64,000 nt of DNA. Source: Gammaproteobacteria bacterium. Its GTDB lineage: Bacteria; Pseudomonadota; Gammaproteobacteria; UBA6429; Thiohalophilaceae. Shown here in pieces: positions 32,093 through 40,412 of this stretch; position 1 is the first letter of the stretch; each line of letters starts with the position of its first letter. Both the position numbers and the translations under genes were made by a program. The stretch lies in NCBI GenBank assembly GCA_029881995.1, contig JAOULO010000001.1, positions 174,930-238,929 of the forward strand, written 5' to 3'. A model generated the notes under the pieces. It saw nothing but the letters and a program-made list of their open reading frames with translations, ran no database searches and was not told where the DNA came from.

Positions 32093-32179
32093 AGTTGAAT
32101 AACCCTATGCTTTAAATTGCTGCAAGCCGATTAAAATGTCGGTAAACTTTGTCAAATCAGCATTTTAAAGAGAATACCA

Positions 32180-32554
32180 ATGTCACAACATGATACTCGT
32201 GTCGATGTCGAAACCCATTTTATTTCTGAACAATCGGAACCCGAAGAAAATCGCTATGTCTTTTCCTATACCATCACTATTCGTAACCATGGTGAGGTGC
32301 CAGCTAAATTACTCACTCGTCACTGGATCATCACGGATGCCAATGGCAAGGTTGAAGAAGTTCAGGGAGAAGGTGTGGTCGGTGAACAACCCTACCTCAA
32401 ACCCGGCGAAGGGTTCCGCTATACCAGTGGTACCGTGATAGAAACCCCAGTCGGTAGCATGCAGGGTAGCTACCACATGCTGGCCGACGATGGCAGTGAG
32501 TTTGAGGCTAACATCCCGGCTTTTTCCCTGTCCATGCCAAATATTTTACATTGA
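32180..32554 (+). CDS. apaG: ApaG protein
   Basis: ApaG is a small immunoglobulin-like beta-sandwich protein linked to cobalt/magnesium resistance phenotypes and found beside apaH in many gammaproteobacteria. The 124-residue protein has the standard [23 protein letters not shown] start, the [10 protein letters not shown] core and a [10 protein letters not shown] loop. It is separated from ksgA by four genes and from apaH by two, so the ksgA-apaG-apaH order is kept but interrupted. Confidence 0.95.
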   Translation: MSQHDTRVDVETHFISEQSEPEENRYVFSYTITIRNHGEVPAKLLTRHWIITDANGKVEEVQGEGVVGEQPYLKPGEGFRYTSGTVIETPVGSMQGSYHMLADDGSEFEANIPAFSLSMPNILH

Positions 32555-32690
32555 ACATACACAGAATAACGTCTTAACCTGCTGATAATTATGTAGTTTC
32601 AAATAGTTTTACATCCTTTACTTACTTCCCTTAATTCCATTACGGTTTCACAAAACCAGAAATTCCCACTTTATAAACAATAAAGATATA

Positions 32691-32736
32691 CCCACCCAAA
32701 CCGCTACATATATATAGGTGGGCCGAAGTCTCCCAC
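32691..32736 (+). promoter_or_regulatory. Mutually exclusive hairpins in the 5' region of the TPR-barrel gene
   Basis: The segment GGTGGG at 32717-32722 can pair either with CCCACC at 32691-32696 or with CCCAC at 32732-32736. The second pairing lies about 25 bases before the start codon at 32763. This could be a small alternating structure, or chance in a short GC-rich patch. Confidence 0.3.
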
Positions 32737-32762
32737 ATGGATAATGGAATCTGAAAAACGAA

Positions 32763-34385
32763 ATGAAACTGGTTTACCGGGACAGGCTATTTTCTGAACT
32801 GGCTACACGATACGTGTGGCCACTAATTGTGTCTTTATGCTTCACCGTTAACATTAACGCTGCGCCCCAGCCTCCCACCGCCAGCGAACAACAAACAAAT
32901 CCTGTAACAGAACTTAATAAAATTGCGAAGCAAGCTGACAAAAAAGAAAGCTCAACTCCACAGACTCCTGCCAAAAGTGAACAACAAACAGGCCCCGTTA
33001 CCGATATTGAAAAAGTAGCCCAGCAAGCTGTCAAACCAGAATATGAACATACGCTCAAAGGGGCAAACAAGGCATTCAAAAACAAACATTACCAGGATGC
33101 CCTGACCATCCTTGTCAAACTGGAGGGAGATAAAGCCGGTACTGTTGAATATGATTACCTGTTAGGTCGCGCAGCCCTTGCGACCAAACAATATGATGTC
33201 GCCGTCGCTGCCTTTACCCGAGTCCTGACGGTTGATCCAAACTTTGCCGGCGCCCGCTTTGAACTGGCCCGCACCTACTACAGCAAGGGTGTAATGGTTC
33301 TTGCTCGTGGCCCTTTTGAACAGGCCCGTACCGAGTTTGAACTGGTTGCAAAAATGAACCCACCAGCAGACCTGCTTGCGGCCATTAAACAGTACCAATC
33401 CAATATTGATACCTATCTTGCCGAGCGTGAAACGGAATTTGATATCTTTGTAGAACTTATGGCTGGCTATGACACCAACATCGGAACCACACCAAAAAAT
33501 GATAGCTTCAGTTATTACGATCCCAACCTTCCTGGTTATCAGACTTATGACCTGAAAGAAAAATATCGTGAAGAAGAGAAGGAATCTGCAGTTGGACACA
33601 TCAGGGCTGGCGTTGGTATTGCATGGCCATTATTCAGTAACAATTTTGAAATATTTGGCCTTGCTGAAGCCGGTGCCAGATCCCATGCCAGTAATCATGG
33701 TTATGACCATAACTGGAATCAGCAGCAGTTTGGCGCAAGACACTATGGCGACAATAATATTAAAACCATGCGCGTAAGGTTTAAATCCACATTTGTGTCT
33801 GGTGATGAAGATGCAACTACTGGCGAGAAGGAACAGCTTCTTTATCACAAGGAAGCTGAGTTTATGCTGAAGTTCGATTTAAAACTGACTGATAACACTG
33901 CCCTTAGCATCGTTGGTCTAGGCGGCACATCGGATTACCATGTATATGGTACAGAAGTATTTTCTGTTGGCTATGATCGGCAGAGCATTGAAACTACATA
34001 CAAATCTGATGGTAAACGCAAGTCAACGCTTCAAGTTCTTTTCCTAACAGGGGAAGACTATGCCCAGAAATGTGAGACTGGCCCCTACTGCCAAAGTGCC
34101 TATGAACGAAGTGTAAATGGAATGCGGCTAGGTTGGGGAGTTAACATTTTTGATAGTACTCGTTTCTATACCAGTCTTTATTTTGAAAATTCAGATTACC
34201 GTAATCAGTTTTTCTATCAGCAACGTCGTGATAACCGTCGTGAGTTTTTCATGGGTATGAATACCCGTTTTGGAGATAGCTGGTACTTACGACCTGAAAT
34301 ACATTACACAGAGAATGAGTCGAATTTATCTCTTTATGAACACGATCGATGGTTAGCAACCCTGACTTTTGGATGGAAGCTATGA
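32763..34385 (+). CDS. TPR-containing outer-membrane beta-barrel protein
   Basis: The 540-residue protein has a signal sequence (about residues 15-34), a repeated low-complexity section (about 36-88, two SEQQT...P units), TPR-like repeats (about 98-205, e.g. YDYLLGRAALATKQYDVAV) and a beta-strand-rich region (about 225-540) ending in LATLTFGWKL, as outer-membrane barrels do. The plan resembles the Slam/TPR-porin group, in which a TPR domain precedes a C-terminal barrel. It overlaps the FecR-domain gene by four bases (ATGA). The pair occurs as a recurrent module in proteobacteria, with unknown cargo. Confidence 0.75.
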   Translation: MKLVYRDRLFSELATRYVWPLIVSLCFTVNINAAPQPPTASEQQTNPVTELNKIAKQADKKESSTPQTPAKSEQQTGPVTDIEKVAQQAVKPEYEHTLKGANKAFKNKHYQDALTILVKLEGDKAGTVEYDYLLGRAALATKQYDVAVAAFTRVLTVDPNFAGARFELARTYYSKGVMVLARGPFEQARTEFELVAKMNPPADLLAAIKQYQSNIDTYLAERETEFDIFVELMAGYDTNIGTTPKNDSFSYYDPNLPGYQTYDLKEKYREEEKESAVGHIRAGVGIAWPLFSNNFEIFGLAEAGARSHASNHGYDHNWNQQQFGARHYGDNNIKTMRVRFKSTFVSGDEDATTGEKEQLLYHKEAEFMLKFDLKLTDNTALSIVGLGGTSDYHVYGTEVFSVGYDRQSIETTYKSDGKRKSTLQVLFLTGEDYAQKCETGPYCQSAYERSVNGMRLGWGVNIFDSTRFYTSLYFENSDYRNQFFYQQRRDNRREFFMGMNTRFGDSWYLRPEIHYTENESNLSLYEHDRWLATLTFGWKL

Positions 34386-35404
34386 TGAAAACAAAACACA
34401 AGCTGTTATCATCCCTGTTGCTTGGTCTGGTGCTTATCGTCCCTGCACAACAGGTACTGGCCCATGCCGGGAAAGTCCTGTTTGCCAGTGGCAAGGTCAC
34501 GGTCAAATCTAAACGCCATAGCAACACGGTTTTAAAGCGAGGAAGTAAGGTCTGGCCTGGCGATGTTGTCATGACAGGAAAAGAATCCAGTGTTCAGATA
34601 CGCTCCGGTGATGGCAGCTTTATTTCACTAAAGGGCAACTCCAGACTCGTCATCGCCCAACACAAACACACCGGCCCGATTGAAGATCAGCGCAGTTCCA
34701 TTGAGCTGGTCAAAGGGGGCATGCGTGCGGTGACCGGCCTGATTGGTAAAAACAAACCCGACAACTTCCGCATCAAGGCCCGTGGCTCCACCATCGGTAT
34801 TCGTGGAACTGAGTTTGTGGTGCAAATCTGTGATAAAGATGAATGTAATCAGGCCAAAGAAGGTGAGAAAAAAGAGGCCGCAAAAAGTGGTGTCTACGTC
34901 GGCGTAGTCAACGGGGCCATCACGGTTGAGAAAAACGAGAAAAAGGTCGAACTCGACGCCAGCCTGAACGTAGTACTAGGGGTTAGCATGGGCGTAAGTA
35001 AGGACAAGTTCCAGTATGTTCACATTGATGATAAACCACCCGAAAAAGAAGAAGAACCCATCGTCATAAAAGAACAGCCCAAGATTCTGGTCAAGGCCAT
35101 GGCCCCACCTGCTCCAAAACTGGATAAAGATGATGAAAAGGAAGGCAAACCAGCTAAACCCAAACACAATCTGAAACCCTTTGAAGGTATCGATGTTGCT
35201 ACCCTCCAAGCCCACCTGTTAGCCACCGCCCCGGTGGAATCCGCCCTGTCCCCCATGGAAGAATTTGAAGAACTGGAATACCCAGGCAAGCCCTATGTCT
35301 TGACACCTCACCGGGAAATTCGTGCGGGCTATCGAGGTAGAAACATTGCCGATGGACAGAATTATGATTTAAGTGGAGGCTTCCCCAAACTCGATATGCG
35401 TTAA
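34382..35404 (+). CDS. Secreted FecR-domain protein
   Basis: The 340-residue protein has a signal peptide cut near residue 27 and a FecR-type domain (about 28-185: LFASGKVTVKSKR, LKRGSKVWPGDVVMTG, and the RGSTIGIRGTEFVVQ block). A Pro/Lys/Glu-rich tail (about 225-265) follows, and the C-terminus is not recognised. FecR domains in such secreted proteins are thought to be surface or periplasmic binding modules rather than TonB signalling units. ATG 34382 overlaps the upstream stop, so co-translation with the TPR-barrel protein is likely; the adjacent ATG 34385 is equivalent. Confidence 0.82.
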   Translation: MMKTKHKLLSSLLLGLVLIVPAQQVLAHAGKVLFASGKVTVKSKRHSNTVLKRGSKVWPGDVVMTGKESSVQIRSGDGSFISLKGNSRLVIAQHKHTGPIEDQRSSIELVKGGMRAVTGLIGKNKPDNFRIKARGSTIGIRGTEFVVQICDKDECNQAKEGEKKEAAKSGVYVGVVNGAITVEKNEKKVELDASLNVVLGVSMGVSKDKFQYVHIDDKPPEKEEEPIVIKEQPKILVKAMAPPAPKLDKDDEKEGKPAKPKHNLKPFEGIDVATLQAHLLATAPVESALSPMEEFEELEYPGKPYVLTPHREIRAGYRGRNIADGQNYDLSGGFPKLDMR

Positions 35405-35452
35405 TAAATCCACAAGATGGATTTCCCCGGCCATGTCTGATAGCGTTAAGCC

Positions 35453-36286
35453 ATGGCTAGTTATGCAATCGGCGACCTGCAGGGCTGTTATGATGATCTG
35501 CAACGCTTACTCAATAAACTCAATTTCGATCCCGCCAAAGACACCCTCTGGCTGGCCGGGGATCTGGTCAATCGTGGCCCCGACTCCCTGAAAACCCTGC
35601 GTTACATCAAGTCCCTGGGTGAACACGCCATTACTGTACTTGGCAATCATGATCTGCACCTGCTGGCCGTGGCCGAAGGCATGAAAGAGGCCAAGGACGA
35701 AGACCTGCATCAGGTTATGGAAGCCGAAGACTGCCGTGAACTCATCGACTGGTTACGCTGCCGACCCCTCGTTCATCACGACGTCACCCGCAAACTCACC
35801 ATGGTCCATGCCGGTCTCTATCCCTTCTGGACCCTGGAACAGGCCCTGGCCCACGCCAAGGAACTGGAATCCATCCTGCAGGGAGACCGTTATCATGACT
35901 TCCTGCATGTTATGTATGGTAACGAACCCGCTACCTGGGAAGACGATCTGGAAGGCTGGGACCGACTGCGCTTTATCTGCAATAGCTTCACCCGTATGCG
36001 CTATGTCAATAACGACGGTCGTATGGACCTGGTCGACAAAGGCAAACCCGGCAGCCAGATCAAAAACTATCAACCCTGGTTTAATCTTTCAAAACGCAAA
36101 ACCAAAGATAATCCCATCCTGTTTGGTCACTGGTCCACTCTTGGTGATCCCAAAATTAAAAACATCTACCCACTGGACCATGGCTGCGTGTGGGGCGGAG
36201 AACTCACCGCATTAAGAATAGATGTGGAACCGATGCAGTACATCAGTATTGAATGCAGCGGAGCACGACGGCCTGGGGAAGATTAA
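35453..36286 (+). CDS. apaH: Bis(5'-nucleosyl)-tetraphosphatase, symmetrical (ApaH)
   Basis: ApaH hydrolyses Ap4A to two ADP and removes Np4 caps from RNA. The 277-residue protein has the calcineurin-type metal motifs GDLQGCYDD, GDLVNRGPDSL and GNHDLHLL, and the later HAGLYPFW and GHWSTLG. It starts 49 bases after the FecR gene. In E. coli apaG directly precedes it; here the TPR-barrel/FecR pair intervenes. Confidence 0.97.
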   Translation: MASYAIGDLQGCYDDLQRLLNKLNFDPAKDTLWLAGDLVNRGPDSLKTLRYIKSLGEHAITVLGNHDLHLLAVAEGMKEAKDEDLHQVMEAEDCRELIDWLRCRPLVHHDVTRKLTMVHAGLYPFWTLEQALAHAKELESILQGDRYHDFLHVMYGNEPATWEDDLEGWDRLRFICNSFTRMRYVNNDGRMDLVDKGKPGSQIKNYQPWFNLSKRKTKDNPILFGHWSTLGDPKIKNIYPLDHGCVWGGELTALRIDVEPMQYISIECSGARRPGED

Positions 36287-36375
36287 TACTTACTTAATAG
36301 ATTTATATACAGTCCCCTCTCCCCCTTGGTCGTTTCTTCTGTCAAATTATTTTTTAAGATATACAACCTACCATC

Positions 36376-36417
36376 CCCTCCCCTTGCAGGGGAGGGTTAG
36401 GGTGGGGTGATCAAAAT
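36376..36417 (-). repeat. GC-rich dispersed hairpin repeat, copy 1 (reverse orientation)
   Basis: A palindrome of the CCCTCCCCTTGCAGGGGAGGG type (36376-36396) with a flank that reads TGATCACCCC on the minus strand. It belongs to the same family as the copies at 37606, 38661 and 41810. Confidence 0.6.
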
Positions 36418-36473
36418 AGAAATAGCCTTTGCAGGAAGTGCCAAGGTGAATAAAATAAAATATTTTTTACCCT

Positions 36474-36824
36474 TCAAGTCGGTATCAGCCTCTTTATCCC
36501 ACTCAAACTACAATATTTTTCACCCAAATCCGTCCGTACAATTTTACGATCACCATCCAGCACCACATAAGTTTTATTCACATAGGCAGAATTGATCTCC
36601 CCCATCAACTTAAAATACTCAGGATCATCATTACTCAACCAGTAACCTGATTGACACTTAGGATCAGTGGTATTTAACTTGATAAGAATATTACTACCCG
36701 TTCCCTGATAATAAAACTCGATAGTCTTGATCGTGCTGGCAGGAGTGACATCAGCTGCAGTACAGACTCCAAAAGGAACTACTAGAAATAGAATATTAAA
36801 TAAACATTGAGAACAAATTTTCAT
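36474..36824 (-). CDS. Small exported protein of unknown function
   Basis: A 116-residue protein with a signal peptide (about 1-23, cut near CTAA-D). The mature part has paired cysteines in DPKCQSGYWL and EKYCSL, suggesting one disulfide. Similar small periplasmic proteins with a C...GYWLsxDD pattern occur singly in marine gammaproteobacteria, as far as I recall; no function is known to me. ATG 36824 follows AGGTG at six bases; GTG 36833 is an alternative. It stands alone in a repeat-rich stretch. Confidence 0.7.
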   Translation of the reverse strand: MKICSQCLFNILFLVVPFGVCTAADVTPASTIKTIEFYYQGTGSNILIKLNTTDPKCQSGYWLSNDDPEYFKLMGEINSAYVNKTYVVLDGDRKIVRTDLGEKYCSLSGIKRLIPT

Positions 36825-37073
36825 ACTCCGCACCTACTTCACACCATGTCATATCTGTACATACCTGAGTATATTGTTCTGGTTTTTTTTGGGTATGTTG
36901 CTTACTTCTAACATAGGGCAGGAATAACTGGCAAGGTCGGTGGGTCAAGCAAAGGAAGGTTTTGTTAGACTTGGTTTAAATAACTCTCCATGTATTTACT
37001 AACAGGAGAGGTGCGATTAAAAGTTACCGTTAAATGGGGGAGGTTCAGTATTGTTTAACAGTCTACAGGCTAG

Positions 37074-37565
37074 TTAATTGTTTCTTTCAAGGATCACAAA
37101 GCTATGTGCATGAGGATTTTTTGCATCTGCCTGATGATCGATGTGTTCTATTTCTTTCCATTCACTTTCATTCCATTCGGGGAACCAGGCATCGCCTTCG
37201 ACCTTGGAATGAACAAAGGTGAGGTATAGGCGATCGGCTTTGGGGAGCATTTGTTCGTAGAAGGAGGCGCCGCCGATGATCATGACTTCGTCTACATCAC
37301 CGGCTGCTTTGATGGCTTCATCGATGGAGTGGACGACGATGCTTTCTTTGGCCTGATAGTTTTGATCGCGGGTGATGATGATGTTGGTGCGTTGGGGTAA
37401 GGGTTTTGAGCCGAAGGACTCAAAAGTTTTTCGGCCCATGATGATGGGTTTGCCGAGGGTGTGCTGGCGGAACCACTTCATGTCATTGGGTAGTTTCCAG
37501 GGGAGTGTGTTGTTGATGCCGATGACGCGGTCGTTGGCCATGGCGGCGATCATGGAGATTTTCAT
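37074..37565 (-). CDS. folA: Dihydrofolate reductase
   Basis: FolA reduces dihydrofolate to tetrahydrofolate, closing the cycle opened by thymidylate synthase. The 163-residue protein shows ISMIAAMANDRVIGINNTLPW with the active-site loop, the MKWFRQHTLGKPIIMGRKTFES block and IIGGASFYEQML. It lies 138 bases downstream of thyA on the same strand, and a GC-rich repeat separates the two. Confidence 0.97.
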   Translation of the reverse strand: MKISMIAAMANDRVIGINNTLPWKLPNDMKWFRQHTLGKPIIMGRKTFESFGSKPLPQRTNIIITRDQNYQAKESIVVHSIDEAIKAAGDVDEVMIIGGASFYEQMLPKADRLYLTFVHSKVEGDAWFPEWNESEWKEIEHIDHQADAKNPHAHSFVILERNN

Positions 37566-37605
37566 GGTTTTCCCTTTTAGTTTTTTAATAAGAGATTACT
37601 TGTTT

Positions 37606-37645
37606 TATCCACCACCCCCTGGCCCCCTCCTTCAAGGAGGGGGGA
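37606..37645 (+). repeat. GC-rich dispersed hairpin repeat, copy 2
   Basis: Sequence of the form CACCACCCCCTNNCCCCC followed by TCCTTCAAGGAGGGGG, a strong hairpin. It sits between thyA and folA, where it may act as a partial terminator or stability element. Confidence 0.65.
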
Positions 37646-37703
37646 TAGTCATTTTATTTGTAGTACAAGCCCCTACAAGTAATCTGCCTCATTAAAGACC
37701 GTT

Positions 37704-38498
37704 TTAAACTGCCACCGGTGCCTTGATGTGGGGGTGGCTTTCGTATCCGACCAGATCAAAGTCATCAAAGGTAAAATCAAAAATGTTGTCGATGGCCGGG
37801 TTGATTTTCATTGTGGGTAGTGGGAACGGTTTACGGCTTAACTGTTCTTCTACCTGTTCCATGTGGTTTGAATATAAATGCGCATCACCCAGGGTGTGTA
37901 CAAACTCGCCGGGTTTTAAACCTGTGACCTGGGCCATCATCATGGTGAGCAGGGCATAGGAGGCGATGTTAAATGGGACACCGAGGAAAATGTCGGCACT
38001 GCGTTGATAGAGCTGACAGGAGAGTTTGCCATCGGCCACATAGAACTGGAAAAAGGCGTGACAGGGTGGCAGGGCCATGTCGTCCACTTCGCCGACGTTC
38101 CAGGCATTGACGATAATGCGTCTGGAGTCGGGATTGTTTTTGAGCTGATCAACTACCTGTGAAATCTGATCGATGTGACGACCATCGGCCGTGGGCCAGG
38201 AGCGCCATTGATAACCATAGACATGGCCCAGATCGCCATTTTCATCGGCCCACTCGTCCCAGATGGAGACGCCGTTGTCTTTCAGGTATTTGATATTGGT
38301 TTCGCCTTTGAGGAACCAGAGCAGCTCATGGATGATGGAACGCAGGTGACATTTCTTGGTGGTCACCAGGGGGAAGCCTTCGCCGAGGTCGAAACGCATC
38401 TGGTAGCCGAAGACACTGACGGTACCGGTGCCGGTGCGGTCATCTTTGACGGTACCGTGGTCGCGCACGTGGCGCATGAGGTCGAGATATTGCTGCAT
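37704..38498 (-). CDS. thyA: Thymidylate synthase
   Basis: ThyA methylates dUMP to dTMP using methylenetetrahydrofolate. From ATG 38498 the protein is 264 residues, the same length as E. coli ThyA; a GTG two codons earlier has worse spacing from the AGGG ribosome site. The nucleophile lies in the [12 protein letters not shown] block and the phosphate-binding arginines in [14 protein letters not shown] and [11 protein letters not shown]. It is a folate partner of folA. Confidence 0.97.
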   Translation of the reverse strand: MQQYLDLMRHVRDHGTVKDDRTGTGTVSVFGYQMRFDLGEGFPLVTTKKCHLRSIIHELLWFLKGETNIKYLKDNGVSIWDEWADENGDLGHVYGYQWRSWPTADGRHIDQISQVVDQLKNNPDSRRIIVNAWNVGEVDDMALPPCHAFFQFYVADGKLSCQLYQRSADIFLGVPFNIASYALLTMMMAQVTGLKPGEFVHTLGDAHLYSNHMEQVEEQLSRKPFPLPTMKINPAIDNIFDFTFDDFDLVGYESHPHIKAPVAV

Positions 38499-38554
38499 AG
38501 TCACCCTGCCTGATTTTTGATGGCGGGTATTTTAGCATGGAGAATTTTTCTGAG

Positions 38555-38635
38555 GGGCTTCAAGGGGTCAGATCACTTGAAATTATTCACAATAATTGAA
38601 CATTATGTAAGGGCTTCAAGGGGTCAGATCACTTG
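38555..38635 (+). repeat. Pair of 25-base direct repeats
   Basis: The 25-base sequence at 38555-38579 recurs exactly at 38611-38635, 56 bases on. It contains the motif GGGGTCAGATCACTT, which I associate with the flanks of REP-type elements in marine gammaproteobacteria. No transposase frame is nearby. Confidence 0.6.
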
Positions 38636-38660
38636 TGAAAAATTGACCTGAATTGTGTTT

Positions 38661-38699
38661 TGATCACCACCCCCTAGCCCCCTCCTTCAAGGAGGGGGA
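38661..38699 (+). repeat. GC-rich dispersed hairpin repeat, copy 3
   Basis: TGATCACCACCCCCTAGCCC followed by a CCTCCTTCAAGGAGGGGG palindrome, nearly identical to copy 2. It lies between the 25-base direct repeats and the end of the outer-membrane protein gene. Confidence 0.65.
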
Positions 38700-38764
38700 A
38701 GAGCATCTGCTATGCAGATCCAGTGAAGATCTATATATATAGTATGGACAGCGGAAAATGGTGC

Positions 38765-40024
38765 CTAATAACCTTCCCAGGGATAATTGAAGAAAACAAC
38801 CAGCTCTGCCCCTTCATCACCATCGGCATATTCTGCGCGAAATACGATGCCCGATGTCATGACCAGACGGATACCCAGGCCATAGGAATCTCGCCAGATA
38901 TCCCCCAGTTTATTCTTATCATCGGCCACGCTGGCGGTCTCCCAGAAGGCCGATAGCTGCACGCCGGTTCGGATATCTTTGGCAATGCCGATATCGAAGG
39001 GCTTGAACTCTTCGGTCAGGTTCCAGCGCAGCTCGGTGCCATAGAATACCGTATGCGCACCTTTATAACGTCCCTCAGGATACGAACGTAAACGGGACGG
39101 TCCACCCATGCTGGCAGCGGTACCGTAATGATTATGGGCAAGGTTGTTGTTTACTGCGTTTTCACATTGCAAACGACCAGCAGGAGGAAGTGAGGCACAA
39201 TCCAGTCCCATGCGTTTTTCCACCGACGCAAAATCGGTGTCACCCTTCTGGGTGACAATGGAATCAGATTGAAAGTAGTTAAACGCCCAGGTGCTAATGC
39301 GTCCTATCGGGACATAAGCGGTCAGATTGTGCTCCAGCTGGTAATATTCGGGAGAACCTGCCCCCTTGTTATCTCCTGCCCAATAAGAAAGATCATATCT
39401 AAGCCCCTTGCGCGGATCCTGATAATCATCGGTCCAGTCCAGCTGTGTCCCCAGCATTAAAAAGTCATACTCAACACTGGCGCTGTCACGGGTGTCCTGG
39501 ATCAGGCTGCCATCTCTATTGCGTAGTGCCGAGGCATGAGCCGATTGCTTGACCATCAGGGCCTGTACTTCAAACATGCGCTGGTTAAACGCCCCAGTCA
39601 AACGGGCAATGGTGGCCTCAATATCATCCAGTTCGATGATATTGTAATCATCCTTGTGATTATTCATACCGCGGGTGTTGTAGCTAAAGATGGCGGCCTT
39701 GCTAAGTTTTTGTGCAGCCACTTCGGCGATCAGTCGCTTTTCTATCAAATGGATATCTGTCGCCACTGCACCAAAGCCCTCAAAGTCCCCCGCCAGGGCA
39801 AAGGCCGCATAGTCGGTATAACTGTCATGGGCATTGGCGTTGACACCAATAGCAGCAAAACCTTCACCAATGCCGGGATAACTGATCGGTACCGCAACAA
39901 TATAATGCCCCGGCTCTTTGATAAACTGGTCACGCCGGCGATCCATTGCGGTGCATGGTGAAGTAAAAACCACCAACAGGACCAGTTGTAAGAGGAGTAA
40001 AAAGCTTTTAGATAAAATTGACAT
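38765..40024 (-). CDS. BamA/TamA-like outer-membrane barrel protein (paralogue 1)
   Basis: The 419-residue protein has a signal peptide (about 1-26) and then a strand-rich sequence with the surface-antigen (Omp85-like) character: GDEGAELVVFFNYPWEGY at the end with a terminal aromatic, DPRKGLRYDLSYW and RIDxG-like strands (DIGIAKDIRTGVQL). It lacks visible POTRA domains, so it corresponds to a barrel-only member. The paralogue at 42038-43294 is closely similar throughout, and a decayed third copy lies just upstream at 40205-40330. The substrate or cargo is unknown. Confidence 0.75.
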   Translation of the reverse strand: MSILSKSFLLLLQLVLLVVFTSPCTAMDRRRDQFIKEPGHYIVAVPISYPGIGEGFAAIGVNANAHDSYTDYAAFALAGDFEGFGAVATDIHLIEKRLIAEVAAQKLSKAAIFSYNTRGMNNHKDDYNIIELDDIEATIARLTGAFNQRMFEVQALMVKQSAHASALRNRDGSLIQDTRDSASVEYDFLMLGTQLDWTDDYQDPRKGLRYDLSYWAGDNKGAGSPEYYQLEHNLTAYVPIGRISTWAFNYFQSDSIVTQKGDTDFASVEKRMGLDCASLPPAGRLQCENAVNNNLAHNHYGTAASMGGPSRLRSYPEGRYKGAHTVFYGTELRWNLTEEFKPFDIGIAKDIRTGVQLSAFWETASVADDKNKLGDIWRDSYGLGIRLVMTSGIVFRAEYADGDEGAELVVFFNYPWEGY

Positions 40025-40204
40025 GGAATCCTTCCCCAGTATTCCCTTTAGTAAAACATTTATTCGTTTTTATTTCGAACTGATGTGACGAATGGTAAAT
40101 AAAGCTGACAGGATGTCAATACATCATTTAATTGCGTCATAAACAGCTTACATTTCTTTAAACAGATTAAAAATTAATCTATTCCAGCATTATAAAAAAT
40201 AATG

Positions 40205-40330
40205 TTAAAAATCTGACCAGGGATAACTAAAGAACAATACCCTTTGCTGCCCTTCATCACCACTTGCATACTCTGCCCGAAACACGAGAACGGATGTCAT
40301 CACCAGGCAAATATCCATGCCTTAGAACAC
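40205..40330 (-). pseudogene. Remnant 3' end of a third outer-membrane barrel paralogue
   Basis: On the minus strand these bases read LVMTSVLVFRAEYASGDEG, then a strand ending FFSYPWSDF and a TAA stop (40207-40205). This matches the last 40 or so residues of the complete gene at 38765-40024 (LVMTSGIVFRAEYADGDEG, ending FFNYPWEGY). A TAA interrupts the frame near 40323 and similarity ends there. It is a degraded copy left by duplication and deletion. Confidence 0.8.
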
Positions 40331-40345
40331 AAGTTAGATATCACC

Positions 40346-40374
40346 TGGACAAACTCTGAATTTCAGAGTATATT
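40346..40374 (+). promoter_or_regulatory. Promoter of the seven-TM protein/regulator operon
   Basis: TGGACA (40346-40351) and TATATT (40369-40374) are 17 bases apart. The expected transcription start is near 40381. The spacer and the start region are each covered by a 17-bp palindrome, and an AGGAG ribosome site (40401-40405) leads to ATG 40413. Confidence 0.65.
40353..40369 (+). promoter_or_regulatory. Operator half-site pair, palindrome 1
   Basis: ACTCTGAATTTCAGAGT, a 17-bp palindrome with 7-bp arms (ACTCTGA/TCAGAGT) in the spacer between the -35 and -10 elements. It is repeated at 40376-40392 with the same arms, centre to centre 23 bp. It is the likely binding site of the downstream winged-helix regulator. 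Confidence 0.7.
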
Positions 40375-40375
40375 T

Positions 40376-40392
40376 ACTCTGAGATTCAGAGT
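40376..40392 (+). promoter_or_regulatory. Operator half-site pair, palindrome 2
   Basis: ACTCTGAGATTCAGAGT, with arms identical to palindrome 1, covering the predicted transcription start. The position suits a repressor that blocks RNA polymerase. Confidence 0.7.
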
Positions 40393-40412
40393 CAAACAAC
40401 AGGAGTGATGAC

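Noticed and set aside
32691..32736. c-di-GMP (GEMM) riboswitch before the TPR-barrel gene
   Set aside because: The conserved GEMM core and tetraloop-receptor are not visible; only simple hairpins are.
36834..37073. Possible gene in the gap between the small exported protein and folA
   Set aside because: All frames are short and interrupted; only A/T-rich non-coding sequence is seen.
38555..38635. CRISPR-like direct repeats
   Set aside because: Only two copies, one spacer-like gap and no cas genes; more like element debris.
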